From the NCBI GenBank assembly GCA_905221545.1, contig CAJNDO010000002.1:158721-222720 (forward strand): 64,000 nt of DNA. The letters are read 5' to 3'. This DNA comes from a bacterium (GTDB lineage Bacteria > Bacillota > Bacilli > Lactobacillales > Streptococcaceae). A program made the position numbers and the translations under genes. The notes beneath the pieces were generated by a model that did no database searches, was not told where the DNA came from, and saw nothing but the letters and a program-made list of their open reading frames with translations. Below, in pieces: positions 41,968-50,947 of this stretch (position 1 is its first letter; the number at the start of each line of letters is the position of its first letter).

Positions 41968-41983
41968 CAGTTATTTTGAAGAG

Positions 41984-42016
41984 TAGTGAGGAGACCTTTG
42001 ACTCCTCTTACTTTTG
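41984..42016 (+). terminator. Probable terminator after BOX copy 2
   Basis: GAGGAG (41988-41993) pairs with CTCCTC (42002-42007) with further weak outer pairs, then CTTTT. Confidence 0.55.
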
Positions 42017-42042
42017 TCAAAAAGCGAAAAAAATGCTACAAT
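42014..42042 (+). promoter_or_regulatory. ppaC promoter
   Basis: TTGTCA and TACAAT with a 17-base spacer and a TGC extension, 29 bases before the ATG. Confidence 0.75.
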
Positions 42043-42071
42043 AAAGAGAATAAACAAAATGAGGTATTATC

Positions 42072-43007
42072 ATGTCTAAGATTCTAGTATTTGGTCACCA
42101 AAATCCAGACTCAGATGCCATCGGGTCATCTGTAGCCTTTGCCTACCTTGCAAAAGAAGCTTACGGTTTGGATACGGAAGCTGTTGCTCTTGGAACTCCA
42201 AATGAAGAAACAGCCTTTGTCTTGAACTATTTTGGTGTGGAAGCACCACGTGTTATCACTTCTGCTAAAGCAGAAGGTGCAGAGCAAGTTATCTTGACTG
42301 ACCACAATGAATTCCAACAATCTGTATCAGATATCGCTGAAGTAGAAGTTTACGGTGTTGTAGACCACCACCGTGTGGCTAACTTTGAAACTGCAAGCCC
42401 ACTTTACATGCGTTTGGAACCAGTTGGGTCAGCTTCTTCAATCGTTTACCGTATGTTCAAAGAACATGGTGTAGCTGTTCCTAAAGAAATCGCTGGTTTG
42501 ATGCTTTCAGGTTTGATCTCAGATACTCTTCTTTTGAAATCACCAACAACACACCCAACAGATAAAGTTATTGCTCCAGAATTGGCTGAATTAGCTGGTG
42601 TCAACTTGGAAGAATATGGTTTGGCTATGTTGAAAGCCGGTACAAACTTGGCCAGCAAATCTGCTGACGAATTGATTGACATCGATGCTAAGACTTTCGA
42701 ATTGAACGGAAATAACGTCCGTGTTGCCCAAGTCAACACAGTTGACATCGCTGAAGTTTTGGAACGTCAAGCAGAAATTGAAGCTGCAATGCAAGCTGCC
42801 AACACAGCAAACGGCTACTCTGACTTTGTCTTGATGATTACAGATATCGTCAACTCAAACTCAGAAATCCTAGCACTTGGTACTAACATGGATAAGGTCG
42901 AAGCGGCTTTCAACTTCAAACTTAAAAACAACCACGCTTTCCTTGCTGGTGCTGTTTCACGTAAGAAACAAGTGGTACCTCAATTGACTGAAAGCTTTAA
43001 CGCTTAA
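42072..43007 (+). CDS. ppaC: Manganese-dependent inorganic pyrophosphatase
   Basis: This family II pyrophosphatase hydrolyses pyrophosphate to phosphate and so drives biosynthetic reactions. The 311-aa protein has the DHH-type N-terminal domain with metal ligands His9, Asp13 and Asp15 (GHQNPDSD) and VDHH at 97-100, plus a DHHA2 C-terminal domain ending in the [10 protein letters not shown] motif. Full family length. It needs Mn2+ or Co2+, which relates to the manganese exporters at the left of the window. It is a single-gene unit with its own promoter and terminator. Confidence 0.96.
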   Translation: MSKILVFGHQNPDSDAIGSSVAFAYLAKEAYGLDTEAVALGTPNEETAFVLNYFGVEAPRVITSAKAEGAEQVILTDHNEFQQSVSDIAEVEVYGVVDHHRVANFETASPLYMRLEPVGSASSIVYRMFKEHGVAVPKEIAGLMLSGLISDTLLLKSPTTHPTDKVIAPELAELAGVNLEEYGLAMLKAGTNLASKSADELIDIDAKTFELNGNNVRVAQVNTVDIAEVLERQAEIEAAMQAANTANGYSDFVLMITDIVNSNSEILALGTNMDKVEAAFNFKLKNNHAFLAGAVSRKKQVVPQLTESFNA

Positions 43008-43056
43008 GATTTTGGGTGTCAGTTCAAAATAGGAAAGTCTAGTTTGACTTATATCG

Positions 43057-43081
43057 AAAGGAGTTTTGGCTCCTTTTTTTC
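43057..43081 (+). terminator. ppaC terminator
   Basis: AAAGGAG and CTCCTTT around a 6-base loop with a long T run. Confidence 0.85.
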
Positions 43082-43093
43082 TAGGAGTGAAGC

Positions 43094-43606
43094 ATGTTAG
43101 AAAATGGTGATTTGATTTTTGTGAGAGATGAGTCGGATATGGGACAGGCCATCCAGACTTCAACAGGCAACTATAGCCATGTCGCCATCTATTTGGATGG
43201 GATGATTTATCATGCTAGTGGAGAATTTGGTGTTATCTGTCAGGAAACAGCAGACTTCTTTGAGTCCAATCATTTTTACGACCTCTATGTCTACCCAGAA
43301 ATGGATATCCAGTCTGTGAAGGAAAGAGCTTGCAAGCATCTTGGAGCTCCCTACAATGCTTCTTTCTATCCAGATGGAGGAGGTTTTTACTGTTCCCAGT
43401 ACATGGCAGAAATCCTACCCATTTTTGAAACCATACCTATGAAATTTGGGGATGGGGAGCAGGGGATTAGTGATTTTTGGAGAGGATATTATAAGAAACT
43501 CGAACTTCCTGTTCCTCTAAACCAAGCTGGGACCAATCCTAGTCAGTTGGCAGCATCGCCTCTGTTAGAATGTAAAGAAAGGAATCTTCATGATTCAGAT
43601 TTTTAA
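43094..43606 (+). CDS. YiiX-like permuted papain-fold protein
   Basis: The 170-aa protein resembles the YiiX/YaeF branch of the NlpC/P60-related papain-fold hydrolases, in which the catalytic His precedes the Cys. His29 lies in GNYSHVAIYL after the family start GDLIFV, and Cys100 lies in GFYCSQYMAE. Relatives are amidases acting on peptides or lipids. No signal peptide is visible, so it probably acts in the cytoplasm. It overlaps the following DUF1803 gene by 17 bases. Confidence 0.8.
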   Translation: MLENGDLIFVRDESDMGQAIQTSTGNYSHVAIYLDGMIYHASGEFGVICQETADFFESNHFYDLYVYPEMDIQSVKERACKHLGAPYNASFYPDGGGFYCSQYMAEILPIFETIPMKFGDGEQGISDFWRGYYKKLELPVPLNQAGTNPSQLAASPLLECKERNLHDSDF

Positions 43607-44240
43607 TCCATCTCGTTTGACGAGACAGCCATTTTTTGGAGAATTGATCCGCTATCTGGACCAGCATGATGATGTGATTCTACGGGAAATCAAGGCTCAA
43701 TTTCCAGATGTAGCAGTTGATAAACTCATGGAAGAATATATAAAGGCTGGCTTGATTCTACGGGAAAATAAGCGTTATTACCTCAAGCTTCCTATGCTGG
43801 AGTCCCTTGATAGTCTCGAACTGGATCAAGAGATTTTTGTCAGAGAAGATAGTCCAGTCTATCAAGCCTTGTCGGAGCAGAGTTTTGAAACAGAATTGCG
43901 CAATCAAACCAATGCAGCTATTTTAGTTGAAAAGACGGATTTTGCACGAACAAAAATGACATTGTCCAATTATTTCTACAAGGTCAAACATCAGTATCCT
44001 TTGACAGAAAAACAGCAGGAACTTTATGCCATTTTGGGAGATGTCAATCCTGAGTATGCTCTCAAATATATGACGACTTTTTTGTTGAAGTTCCTCAAAA
44101 AAGATCAGCTTATGCAGAAACGCCATGATATCTTTGTGGACAGTTTGGTCGTCCTAGGCTATATTGTCCAAAATGAAGATGGAAAGTATGAGTTGGCAGT
44201 CGAATTTGATAAGGAGAGATTAATTTTCTACTTAGCGTGA
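43590..44240 (+). CDS. DUF1803 domain protein
   Basis: This 216-aa protein belongs to DUF1803, a family seen mainly in streptococci and relatives. The N-terminal 70 residues look like a winged-helix unit (IRYLDQHDDVILREIKAQFP, then a YYLKLP turn), and the rest is helical. No membrane segments or catalytic motif are present. It is translated with the YiiX-like gene, with AAAGGAA before the ATG. The function is unknown. Confidence 0.75.
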   Translation: MIQIFNPSRLTRQPFFGELIRYLDQHDDVILREIKAQFPDVAVDKLMEEYIKAGLILRENKRYYLKLPMLESLDSLELDQEIFVREDSPVYQALSEQSFETELRNQTNAAILVEKTDFARTKMTLSNYFYKVKHQYPLTEKQQELYAILGDVNPEYALKYMTTFLLKFLKKDQLMQKRHDIFVDSLVVLGYIVQNEDGKYELAVEFDKERLIFYLA

Positions 44241-44341
44241 TTTCTTGTTTCTGAGCACATTGTTTGACTTTCCTTATTATTCGGTATAAACTATATGTAA
44301 CCGGTAACACATATCGGAATAAAACCAAAGGAGACAATCAT

Positions 44342-44533
44342 ATGTCACTTGAAAACAAATTGGAACAAGCAACAGGCGCTATCAAAGAAGGATTTGGTAA
44401 AGTTACTGGGGATAGCAAGACTGAAGCAGAAGGCGCTGTAGAAAAGACAGTTGCTAAGGCAAAAGAAGTAGTTGAAGATGCTAAAGGTGCTGTAGAAGGT
44501 GCCGTTGAAGGTTTGAAAAACGCTTTTAAATAA
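44342..44533 (+). CDS. CsbD family small stress protein
   Basis: This 63-aa, highly charged and Ala/Lys/Glu-rich protein carries the CsbD signature: [24 protein letters not shown], written here as positions 1-24, then repeated [17 protein letters not shown]. CsbD proteins are general-stress proteins without known biochemical activity. I chose ATG 44342 behind AAAGGAG. The frame is open from 44264, but that part is the leader. Confidence 0.85.
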   Translation: MSLENKLEQATGAIKEGFGKVTGDSKTEAEGAVEKTVAKAKEVVEDAKGAVEGAVEGLKNAFK

Positions 44534-44540
44534 GGATAGA

Positions 44541-44574
44541 AAAAATCAAGGGTTTCATTTCCCTTGATTTTTTA
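44541..44574. terminator. Bidirectional terminator between the CsbD gene and murE
   Basis: A perfect 12-bp stem (44541-44552 with 44561-44572) between convergent genes, with A and T runs in the arms. Confidence 0.93.
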
Positions 44575-44579
44575 CTATC

Positions 44580-46025
44580 TTATAAGTAATTTTCTGCAAC
44601 GGCTGCATCTCCTGGATAGGCTTCTTTCTTGCCTTGGATGATTTGGTAGCAATCGGCTCCCTTACCGGCGATAATGACAGCATCTAATTCGTGACTTGTG
44701 ATAGCCATAGCTGCCCTGATGGCTTCTTGGCGATCCGCAATCTTTTCAACAGGATGATTGATGTAGCTACTAATTTCATCTGCGATGGCCATTGGGTCTT
44801 CATAGTTGGGGTCATCAGCAGTCAGAAAGACTTGAATCTCAGGGTGTTGATTAAGGAGGAGGCCAAAGTCCTTACGACGGCTTTCTCCCTTGTTTCCTGT
44901 CGAACCCAGAACCAGTGCAATCTTTCCAGTTTGATGAGTCTCTACAACATTGATGAGTTTTTTGAGACTGTCCCCATTGTGGGCATAGTCAATGAAAACC
45001 TTGGCACCATTTTTCTGAGTGAGAACTTCCATACGACCAGGGACACGGGTTGCAGCGATTCCTTTTTTGATGTCTTCAAGACTTGCTCCGAGACGAAGAC
45101 AAGCAAGTCCAGCAGCTACGGCATTTTCTTGGTTGAAGTGGCCAATCAGTTGGATATCATAATCACCAGCGAGTTTTCCACTAGCTGAAAAGCTAAAAGC
45201 TTTAGAATTCTCGATTTGGTTACTTGACTGACTACCATAGAAGTCATGTTCTTGATCTGCCACTTGTTCTTTTAAGACTGAGAAGTGGTCCATGTCGCTG
45301 TTAATGATGACTGCTCGGCTATTTTCCATCAAGAGACGTTTGTGGTAGAAGTAGTCTTCAAAGCTAGGATGTTCAATAGGGCCAATATGATCTGGGCTGA
45401 TATTGAGGAAAACTCCCACATCAAAGATTAGACCATAGACACGTTTGACCAGATAGGCTTGACTGGATACCTCCATGATGAGGTGGGTGCGGTCATTTTG
45501 CACAGCTTGATTCATCATGTCAAAGAGGTCAATGCTCTCAGGAGTTGTCAATGCAGACTTAAAGAAAGTTTTGCCGTCTAGAGTTGTATTCATGGTCGAC
45601 AACATAGCAGGTCGATGTCCTTGAGACAAAATGTTATAGGCGAAATAGGCTGCTGTTGTCTTACCCTTAGTACCAGTAAAGGCCAGGAGTTTAAGTTTTT
45701 CCTGTGGATTGCCATAAAACTCCATAGCAATCAAACTCATGGCTTTCTTTATATCACTGACGATAATGGCAGGAATACCAACCTCATAGTCCTTTTCAGC
45801 CACGTACCAACCGAGGCCTTGAGAGATGGCTGAAAGAAGAAATTCCTTCTTAAAGGCAGCACCTTTGACGAAAAAGAGGCTCTTCTCTTTGGCCTTGCGG
45901 CTGTCATAGCAGATGGTGTCAAAGACGACATTGCTGTAGTTGTAGTGGTAGTGTCCTTGGTCGATAATCTCGCGGAAGAGACCATCTTTCTTTAATATAT
46001 CTAATACGGTTTCAATCTTTATCAT
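44580..46025 (-). CDS. murE: UDP-MurNAc-L-Ala-D-Glu:L-lysine ligase
   Basis: MurE adds the third residue of the peptidoglycan stem peptide. The 481-aa Mur ligase has the ATP loop GTKGKTT at 118-124. At 404-407 it carries Asp-Asp-Pro-Asn, the signature of lysine-adding Gram-positive MurE enzymes; diaminopimelate-adding enzymes have DNPR. This matches lysine-type streptococcal walls and the dapB gene in the window. It is divergent from murJ, whose product flips the finished lipid II. Confidence 0.95.
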   Translation of the reverse strand: MIKIETVLDILKKDGLFREIIDQGHYHYNYSNVVFDTICYDSRKAKEKSLFFVKGAAFKKEFLLSAISQGLGWYVAEKDYEVGIPAIIVSDIKKAMSLIAMEFYGNPQEKLKLLAFTGTKGKTTAAYFAYNILSQGHRPAMLSTMNTTLDGKTFFKSALTTPESIDLFDMMNQAVQNDRTHLIMEVSSQAYLVKRVYGLIFDVGVFLNISPDHIGPIEHPSFEDYFYHKRLLMENSRAVIINSDMDHFSVLKEQVADQEHDFYGSQSSNQIENSKAFSFSASGKLAGDYDIQLIGHFNQENAVAAGLACLRLGASLEDIKKGIAATRVPGRMEVLTQKNGAKVFIDYAHNGDSLKKLINVVETHQTGKIALVLGSTGNKGESRRKDFGLLLNQHPEIQVFLTADDPNYEDPMAIADEISSYINHPVEKIADRQEAIRAAMAITSHELDAVIIAGKGADCYQIIQGKKEAYPGDAAVAENYL

Positions 46026-46130
46026 ACTTTCTATTGTAAACCGAAAGTCGCAAATTTACAAGTAACAAGGAAAAGTTTATAATGGAAGATAAGGAGTTTT
46101 TCCTAGTTATCAAAATTGAATGAGGAATCT

Positions 46131-47753
46131 ATGTCGCACGAAAACAATCACCAGCAGGCCCAGATGTTACGGGGGACTGCTTGGTTAACGGCTAGTAACT
46201 TTATCAGTCGCCTACTTGGGGCTATTTATATTATCCCTTGGTATATCTGGATGGGGTCTTATGCAGCTACAGCCAATGGTCTCTTTACCATGGGTTACAA
46301 TATCTATGCTTGGTTCTTGCTGGTTTCAACAGCGGGGATTCCAGTTGCGGTGGCCAAGCAAGTTGCCAAGTATAATACCATGCGAGAAGAAGAGCACAGC
46401 TTTGCCCTGATTCGGAGCTTTTTAGGCTTTATGACGGGACTAGGTTTGGTCTTTGCTCTGGTCTTGTATGTCTTTGCTCCTTGGCTAGCAGACTTGTCTG
46501 GCGTGGGTAAAGACTTGATACCGATCATGCAAAGCTTGGCTTGGGGAGTCTTGATTTTCCCATCTATGAGTGTTATCCGAGGATTTTTCCAAGGGATGAA
46601 TAATCTCAAACCTTATGCCATGAGCCAAATCGCTGAGCAGGTCATTCGTGTTATCTGGATGCTCCTAGCTACCTTTATGATTATGAAAATGGGGTCAGGA
46701 GATTATTTAGCAGCGGTTACCCAATCAACCTTTGCTGCCTTTGTCGGCATGGTAGCCAGTTTTGCAGTTTTGATTTATTTCCTTGCTCAAGAAGGTTTAC
46801 TCAAAAGAGTCTTTGAAACAGGGGATAAGATTAACAGCAAGCGTCTCTTGGTCGATACCATTAAGGAAGCCATTCCTTTTATCTTGACAGGCTCTGCCAT
46901 CCAGCTCTTCCAGATTCTGGACCAGATGACCTTTATCAATAGTATGAGCTGGTTTACCAACTACAGCAACGAGGACTTGGTTGTCATGTTTTCTTATTTC
47001 TCAGCCAATCCTAATAAAATCACGATGATTTTGATTTCTGTTGGGGTTTCAATTGGGGGTGTCGGCTTGCCACTTTTGACTGAAAACTATGTCAAGGGGG
47101 ACTTGAAGGCGGCTTCTCGTCTAGTTCAGGACAGCATTACCATGCTTTTCCTATTCTTGCTACCAGCAACGGTTGGAGTGGTTATGGTAGGAGAACCTCT
47201 TTATACCGTCTTCTATGGAAAGCCAGATAGTTTGGCTATGGGCTTGTTTGTCTTTGCAGTTTTGCAGTCTACTATTTTAGGTCTGTACATGGTCTTGTCT
47301 CCAATGCTTCAGGCCATGTTCCGCAACCGCAAGGCTGTTCTCTATTTTATCTATGGTTCGATTGCCAAGCTAGTCTTGCAAATTCCAACCATTGCCCTCT
47401 TCCACAGTTATGGTCCTTTGATTTCCACAACTATAGGTCTTATCATTCCAAACGTCTTGATGTATCGGGATATTTGTAAGGTAACAGGTGTCAAGCGCAA
47501 GGTGATTTTGAAGCGAACCATTTTAATCAGTTTGTTGACCCTTGTTATGTTCATCGGTGTAGGTGCCATCCAGTGGATTTTAGGATTTGTCTTCCAACCA
47601 AGTGGACGTTTGTGGAGCTTCCTTTATGTAGCCCTTGTCGGTGCCATGGGTGGAGGAGTATATGGATCCATGAGTCTCCGTACTCGTTTATTGGATAAGG
47701 TGATTGGAAAAGCCCAAGCAGATCGCCTGCGAGCAAAATTAAAAATTTCTTAA
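46131..47753 (+). CDS. murJ: Lipid II flippase MurJ / YtgP family
   Basis: The 540-aa MOP-superfamily protein has about fourteen membrane helices and short loops. The N-terminal RGTAWLTASNFISRLLGAIY segment and charged residues within helices are typical of the Gram-positive YtgP/MurJ group, which moves lipid II across the membrane. The start is ATG 46131; the frame begins 15 bases earlier but without a ribosome site. A TATAAT at 46078-46083 and AAGGAG follow. Its divergent position next to murE supports a wall role. A teichoic or capsule precursor flippase is less likely. Confidence 0.88.
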   Translation: MSHENNHQQAQMLRGTAWLTASNFISRLLGAIYIIPWYIWMGSYAATANGLFTMGYNIYAWFLLVSTAGIPVAVAKQVAKYNTMREEEHSFALIRSFLGFMTGLGLVFALVLYVFAPWLADLSGVGKDLIPIMQSLAWGVLIFPSMSVIRGFFQGMNNLKPYAMSQIAEQVIRVIWMLLATFMIMKMGSGDYLAAVTQSTFAAFVGMVASFAVLIYFLAQEGLLKRVFETGDKINSKRLLVDTIKEAIPFILTGSAIQLFQILDQMTFINSMSWFTNYSNEDLVVMFSYFSANPNKITMILISVGVSIGGVGLPLLTENYVKGDLKAASRLVQDSITMLFLFLLPATVGVVMVGEPLYTVFYGKPDSLAMGLFVFAVLQSTILGLYMVLSPMLQAMFRNRKAVLYFIYGSIAKLVLQIPTIALFHSYGPLISTTIGLIIPNVLMYRDICKVTGVKRKVILKRTILISLLTLVMFIGVGAIQWILGFVFQPSGRLWSFLYVALVGAMGGGVYGSMSLRTRLLDKVIGKAQADRLRAKLKIS

Positions 47754-47769
47754 AAAATAATTTATAAAT

Positions 47770-47826
47770 AAAATGAATAAGTTGAGTTTTTTAAAAATCA
47801 AAGCACTCTCTTATTCATTTTTTATT
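47770..47826 (+). terminator. murJ terminator
   Basis: AAATGAATAAG (47771-47781) pairs with CTTATTCATTT (47810-47820), then T residues. The loop is long. Confidence 0.8.
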
Positions 47827-47898
47827 GTTAGAATTGGATATAAAATGTAAAACAGAGAATAAATAACGAAAGTAATTGAATTTTATGTCAAAAAACAC

Positions 47899-47927
47899 TT
47901 GACTAAAAAGTAGTTAGTCTGTATAAT
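47899..47927 (+). promoter_or_regulatory. aliB promoter
   Basis: TTGACT and TATAAT with exactly 17 bases between; a near-consensus promoter 32 bases before the ATG. Confidence 0.85.
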
Positions 47928-47959
47928 AAAACAAATATTTAAATCAGGAGGTTCTGGAA

Positions 47960-49918
47960 ATGAAAAAGTCTAAGGCCAAGTATGCAACGCTTGCAGGTGT
48001 CGTGTTAAGTGCAGGTATTTTATTAAGTGCCTGTGGAAATTCTAGCACAGCGTCAAAAACATATAACTATGTTTACGTAAGTGACCCATCAAGTTTGAAC
48101 TATCTAGCAGAAAATCGTGCAACAACCAATGATATTGTGACCAATCTGGTAGATGGTCTCATGGAAAATGACCAATATGGGAACTATGTCCCGTCCTTGG
48201 CAGAGGATTGGAGTGTTTCTCAAGACGGTTTGACCTATACTTACAAACTGCGTAAAGATGCTAAATGGTATACTGCAGATGGAGATGAATATGCTCCCGT
48301 AACTGCCCAAGATTTTGTCACTGGTTTGAAATATGCAGCTGATAAAAAATCAGAAGCTTTGTACTTAGTGCAAGAATCCGTAGCAGGTTTGGATGATTAC
48401 ATTAACGGTAAAACAAGCGACTTTTCAACTGTCGGAGTTAAGGCTCTTGATGACCAAACCGTTCAATATACTTTGACACGACCAGAATCTTACTGGAACT
48501 CAAAAACAACCTCAACCATTCTTTTCCCAGTTAATGCGGATTTCTTGAAATCAAAAGGAGACGATTTTGGGAAGGTAGACCCGTCTAGCATTTTGTATAA
48601 TGGACCTTTCTTGATGAAATCCTTTGTTTCAAAATCAGTTATCGAATTCAAGAAAAATCCTAACTACTGGGATGCTAAAAATGTCTTTGTAGATGATGTC
48701 AAATTGGCCTATTATGATGGTAGTGACCAAGATGCACTGGCTCGTAACTATGTAGAGGGAGCCTATAGCTACGCTCGTCTCTATCCAAATAGCTCAAGCT
48801 TTGAAGGCATTAAAGAGAAGAATAAGGATAATATCATCTATAGCTTGCAAGATGCCACTTCTTACTTCTTAAACTTTAACCTTGATAGAAAATCTTATAA
48901 ATTCACTTCCAAGACAAGTGATGCTGAAAAGAAATCGACTCAAGAAGCAGTCCTTAATAAAAACTTCCGTCAAGCCATTAATTTTGCCTATGACCGTACA
49001 GCATACGGGGCTCAATCTCAAGGAGAAGAGGGGGCAACTAAGATTTTGCGTAACCTCGTCGTTCCTCCAAACTTCGTAAGTATCAACGGAAAAGACTTTG
49101 GTGAAGTAGTAGCCTCTAAGATGGTCAATTATGGTAAAGAATGGCAAGGAATCAACTTTGCGGATGCTCAGGATCCATACTACAATGCTGAAAAAGCTAA
49201 AGCCAAATTTGCTGAAGCTAAGAAAGAACTCCAAGCTAAAGGAGTTCAATTCCCTATCCACTTGGACATGACAGTTGACCAAGCTGCTAAAAAGGGTGTC
49301 CAAGAGGCAAATTCTATGAAGCAATCTATTGAGGCGGCTTTAGGTGCAGAAAATGTTGTAATTGATATTCAACAACTCACTACTGAAGATTATGATAATA
49401 CAAGCTATTTGGCTCAGACAGCAGCTCAGAAGGATTATGATCTTTACAACGGTGGTTGGGGTCCTGATTACCAAGATCCTTCAACCTATCTTGATGTCTT
49501 TAATGTTCATTCTGGTGGTCTGATGCAAAATCTAGGTTTAGAGCCAGGTGAAGCCAATGACAAGGCCAAGGCTGTTGGATTGGATGTCTACACTCAAATG
49601 TTGGAAGAAGCTAATAAGGAACAAGATCTTGCGAAACGCTATGAAAAATATGCTGAGATCCAAGCTTGGTTGGTAGATAGTGCTTTAGCAATTCCAAATG
49701 TTTCTAAGGGTGGAACACCAGTATTGAGAAAAACTGTTCCTTTCTCAGAACCATATTCATTAGCTGGTAATAAAGGTATCGAATCATATAAATACCTCAA
49801 AGTACAAGATAAGACAGTCACAAAAGACGAATATGAAAAAGCCAAAGAAAAATGGCTGAAAGAAAAAGAAGAATCCAATAAAAAAGCCCAAGAAGAATTG
49901 GCAAAACATGTCAAATAA
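47960..49918 (+). CDS. aliB: Oligopeptide-binding lipoprotein AliB
   Basis: This 652-aa SBP family 5 lipoprotein feeds peptides to the Ami oligopeptide permease. The signal peptide ends in the lipobox LSAC with Cys25 as lipid anchor. The SBP_bac_5 domain covers about residues 60-560 (LVDGLMENDQYGNYVPSLAEDW near 85-106), and a Lys/Glu-rich tail ends in KHVK. As in pneumococcus, the gene stands alone without permease genes, so it must share the Ami membrane components encoded elsewhere. Its promoter is strong and AGGAGG precedes the ATG. Confidence 0.92.
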   Translation: MKKSKAKYATLAGVVLSAGILLSACGNSSTASKTYNYVYVSDPSSLNYLAENRATTNDIVTNLVDGLMENDQYGNYVPSLAEDWSVSQDGLTYTYKLRKDAKWYTADGDEYAPVTAQDFVTGLKYAADKKSEALYLVQESVAGLDDYINGKTSDFSTVGVKALDDQTVQYTLTRPESYWNSKTTSTILFPVNADFLKSKGDDFGKVDPSSILYNGPFLMKSFVSKSVIEFKKNPNYWDAKNVFVDDVKLAYYDGSDQDALARNYVEGAYSYARLYPNSSSFEGIKEKNKDNIIYSLQDATSYFLNFNLDRKSYKFTSKTSDAEKKSTQEAVLNKNFRQAINFAYDRTAYGAQSQGEEGATKILRNLVVPPNFVSINGKDFGEVVASKMVNYGKEWQGINFADAQDPYYNAEKAKAKFAEAKKELQAKGVQFPIHLDMTVDQAAKKGVQEANSMKQSIEAALGAENVVIDIQQLTTEDYDNTSYLAQTAAQKDYDLYNGGWGPDYQDPSTYLDVFNVHSGGLMQNLGLEPGEANDKAKAVGLDVYTQMLEEANKEQDLAKRYEKYAEIQAWLVDSALAIPNVSKGGTPVLRKTVPFSEPYSLAGNKGIESYKYLKVQDKTVTKDEYEKAKEKWLKEKEESNKKAQEELAKHVK

Positions 49919-49930
49919 GGATTTTTCAAG

Positions 49931-49964
49931 AAAAACGATGGTTTCGAAAGAAGCTGTCGTTTTT
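49931..49964 (+). terminator. aliB terminator
   Basis: AAAAACGA pairs with TCGTTTTT around an 18-base loop. Confidence 0.75.
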
Positions 49965-50028
49965 ATATAGAATGATGGAAAATTTGGAAGAAAAGTGCTT
50001 ACATTTTTTAATTTGTTTACTAGATTTA

Positions 50029-50037
50029 TGTTATAAT
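50029..50037 (+). promoter_or_regulatory. Extended -10 promoter with a long leader
   Basis: TGTTATAAT with no good -35 box. The next start codon is at 50232, giving a leader of about 188 bases. Confidence 0.6.
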
Positions 50038-50231
50038 GAATATAAGAAAAACGTGAGACGCTATTTCCAAAAGTCTCTCATAGCTAATCGAATTATACAT
50101 ATATTAAATTAAAGTTATAGGAGGGGTGTCATCTACTGGAAAAGTAAGATAAAATGCAACAAATGATAAGTTCTTCTTTTATGTGAAGAGTTCTTATTTG
50201 CCTATTTACTAATCGTTATGGAGGTAACATC

Positions 50232-50687
50232 ATGGGCGCTATTATGGAGTTTGCAACAGAAAAACAGATTGCATCATTTCTGTCAACTTGTCGCATTGAA
50301 GGGCAAAAGAATTTTCTGATGGCTTTCAAGAAAAAGACATGGTTGAAATCCTTTATTGATTTCTTTGTTGTAGGAGGAAGTTACTATGTTCAGTCGAGTG
50401 TGAAGCCTAAGATTCTGGCATTCACACCTAAGGGAATCTACTTGATGGACATTAGTGATATAACTGAAAATCGTTCTAATCAAGTCTTTGAGATGCCTTG
50501 GAATCAAGTTCAAGATTTTACTTATAAGCCAGTCTTGAATACAGTTAGACTTAACTGGAACTATCAAAATGAAGCCTATATTTTTTCCGTGGATGTCGGT
50601 CGGGTTAGTCAGCGTGTGGGGCAATATCAATTTAACAAAGAGCATTATGACTATTTAGCTCAACAGGATTTCTTTCGGTCCAAGTAA
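50232..50687 (+). CDS. Conserved streptococcal hypothetical protein, PH-like
   Basis: I do not recognise a characterised family for this 151-aa protein. A helical N-terminus (about 1-50) leads into a beta-rich region (about 60-135; ILAFTPKGIYLMDI, then DFTYKPVLNTVRLNW and AYIFSVDVG) that looks like a bacterial PH-domain sandwich. No membrane helix is clear. AUG 50232 follows ATGGAGG at seven bases; ATG 50244 is an alternative. It is transcribed alone. Confidence 0.7.
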   Translation: MGAIMEFATEKQIASFLSTCRIEGQKNFLMAFKKKTWLKSFIDFFVVGGSYYVQSSVKPKILAFTPKGIYLMDISDITENRSNQVFEMPWNQVQDFTYKPVLNTVRLNWNYQNEAYIFSVDVGRVSQRVGQYQFNKEHYDYLAQQDFFRSK

Positions 50688-50697
50688 TCATTTTCAC

Positions 50698-50730
50698 AAA
50701 AGAATCTGGAGTGTTTTCTGGATTCTTTTT
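50698..50730 (+). terminator. Terminator of the PH-like gene
   Basis: AAAAGAATC pairs with GATTCTTTT, followed by T residues. Confidence 0.85.
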
Positions 50731-50744
50731 AGCTTTACTAGCTA

Positions 50745-50850
50745 ATACTCAATGAAAATCAAAGAGCAAACTAGGAAGCTAGCCGCAAGCTGTACTTGAG
50801 TACGGTAAGGCGACGCTGACGTGGTTTGAATTTGATTTTCGAAGAGTATA
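50745..50850 (-). repeat. BOX element (copy 3)
   Basis: About 106 bp between ATACTCAATG and GAAGAGTATA. It contains GGTAAGGCGACGCTGACG, which matches the standard boxA typing primer apart from a base, so the identification is firm. It lies upstream of the sulfur amino-acid genes. Confidence 0.92.
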
Positions 50851-50912
50851 AGTGTATAGCTTGAAACTATAACTAGCTCTTGAAAAGAAGAAAATGAGTT
50901 GATGAAAATAAG

Positions 50913-50921
50913 TGGTACAAT
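50913..50921 (+). promoter_or_regulatory. Extended -10 promoter of the PLP-enzyme pair
   Basis: TGGTACAAT, 26 bases before the ATG at 50948. Confidence 0.6.
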
Positions 50922-50947
50922 AGTTACTATAGATTTGGAGGTATTGT

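Larger units (their letters stand above)
49919..50231 (+). other. Intergenic region after aliB
   Basis: 313 bases with the aliB terminator (49931-49964), an extended -10 promoter (50029-50037) and a leader of nearly 190 bases. The leader has a GAGAC/GTCTC hairpin (about 50054-50080) without a T run. No riboswitch is recognised. Confidence 0.65.
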
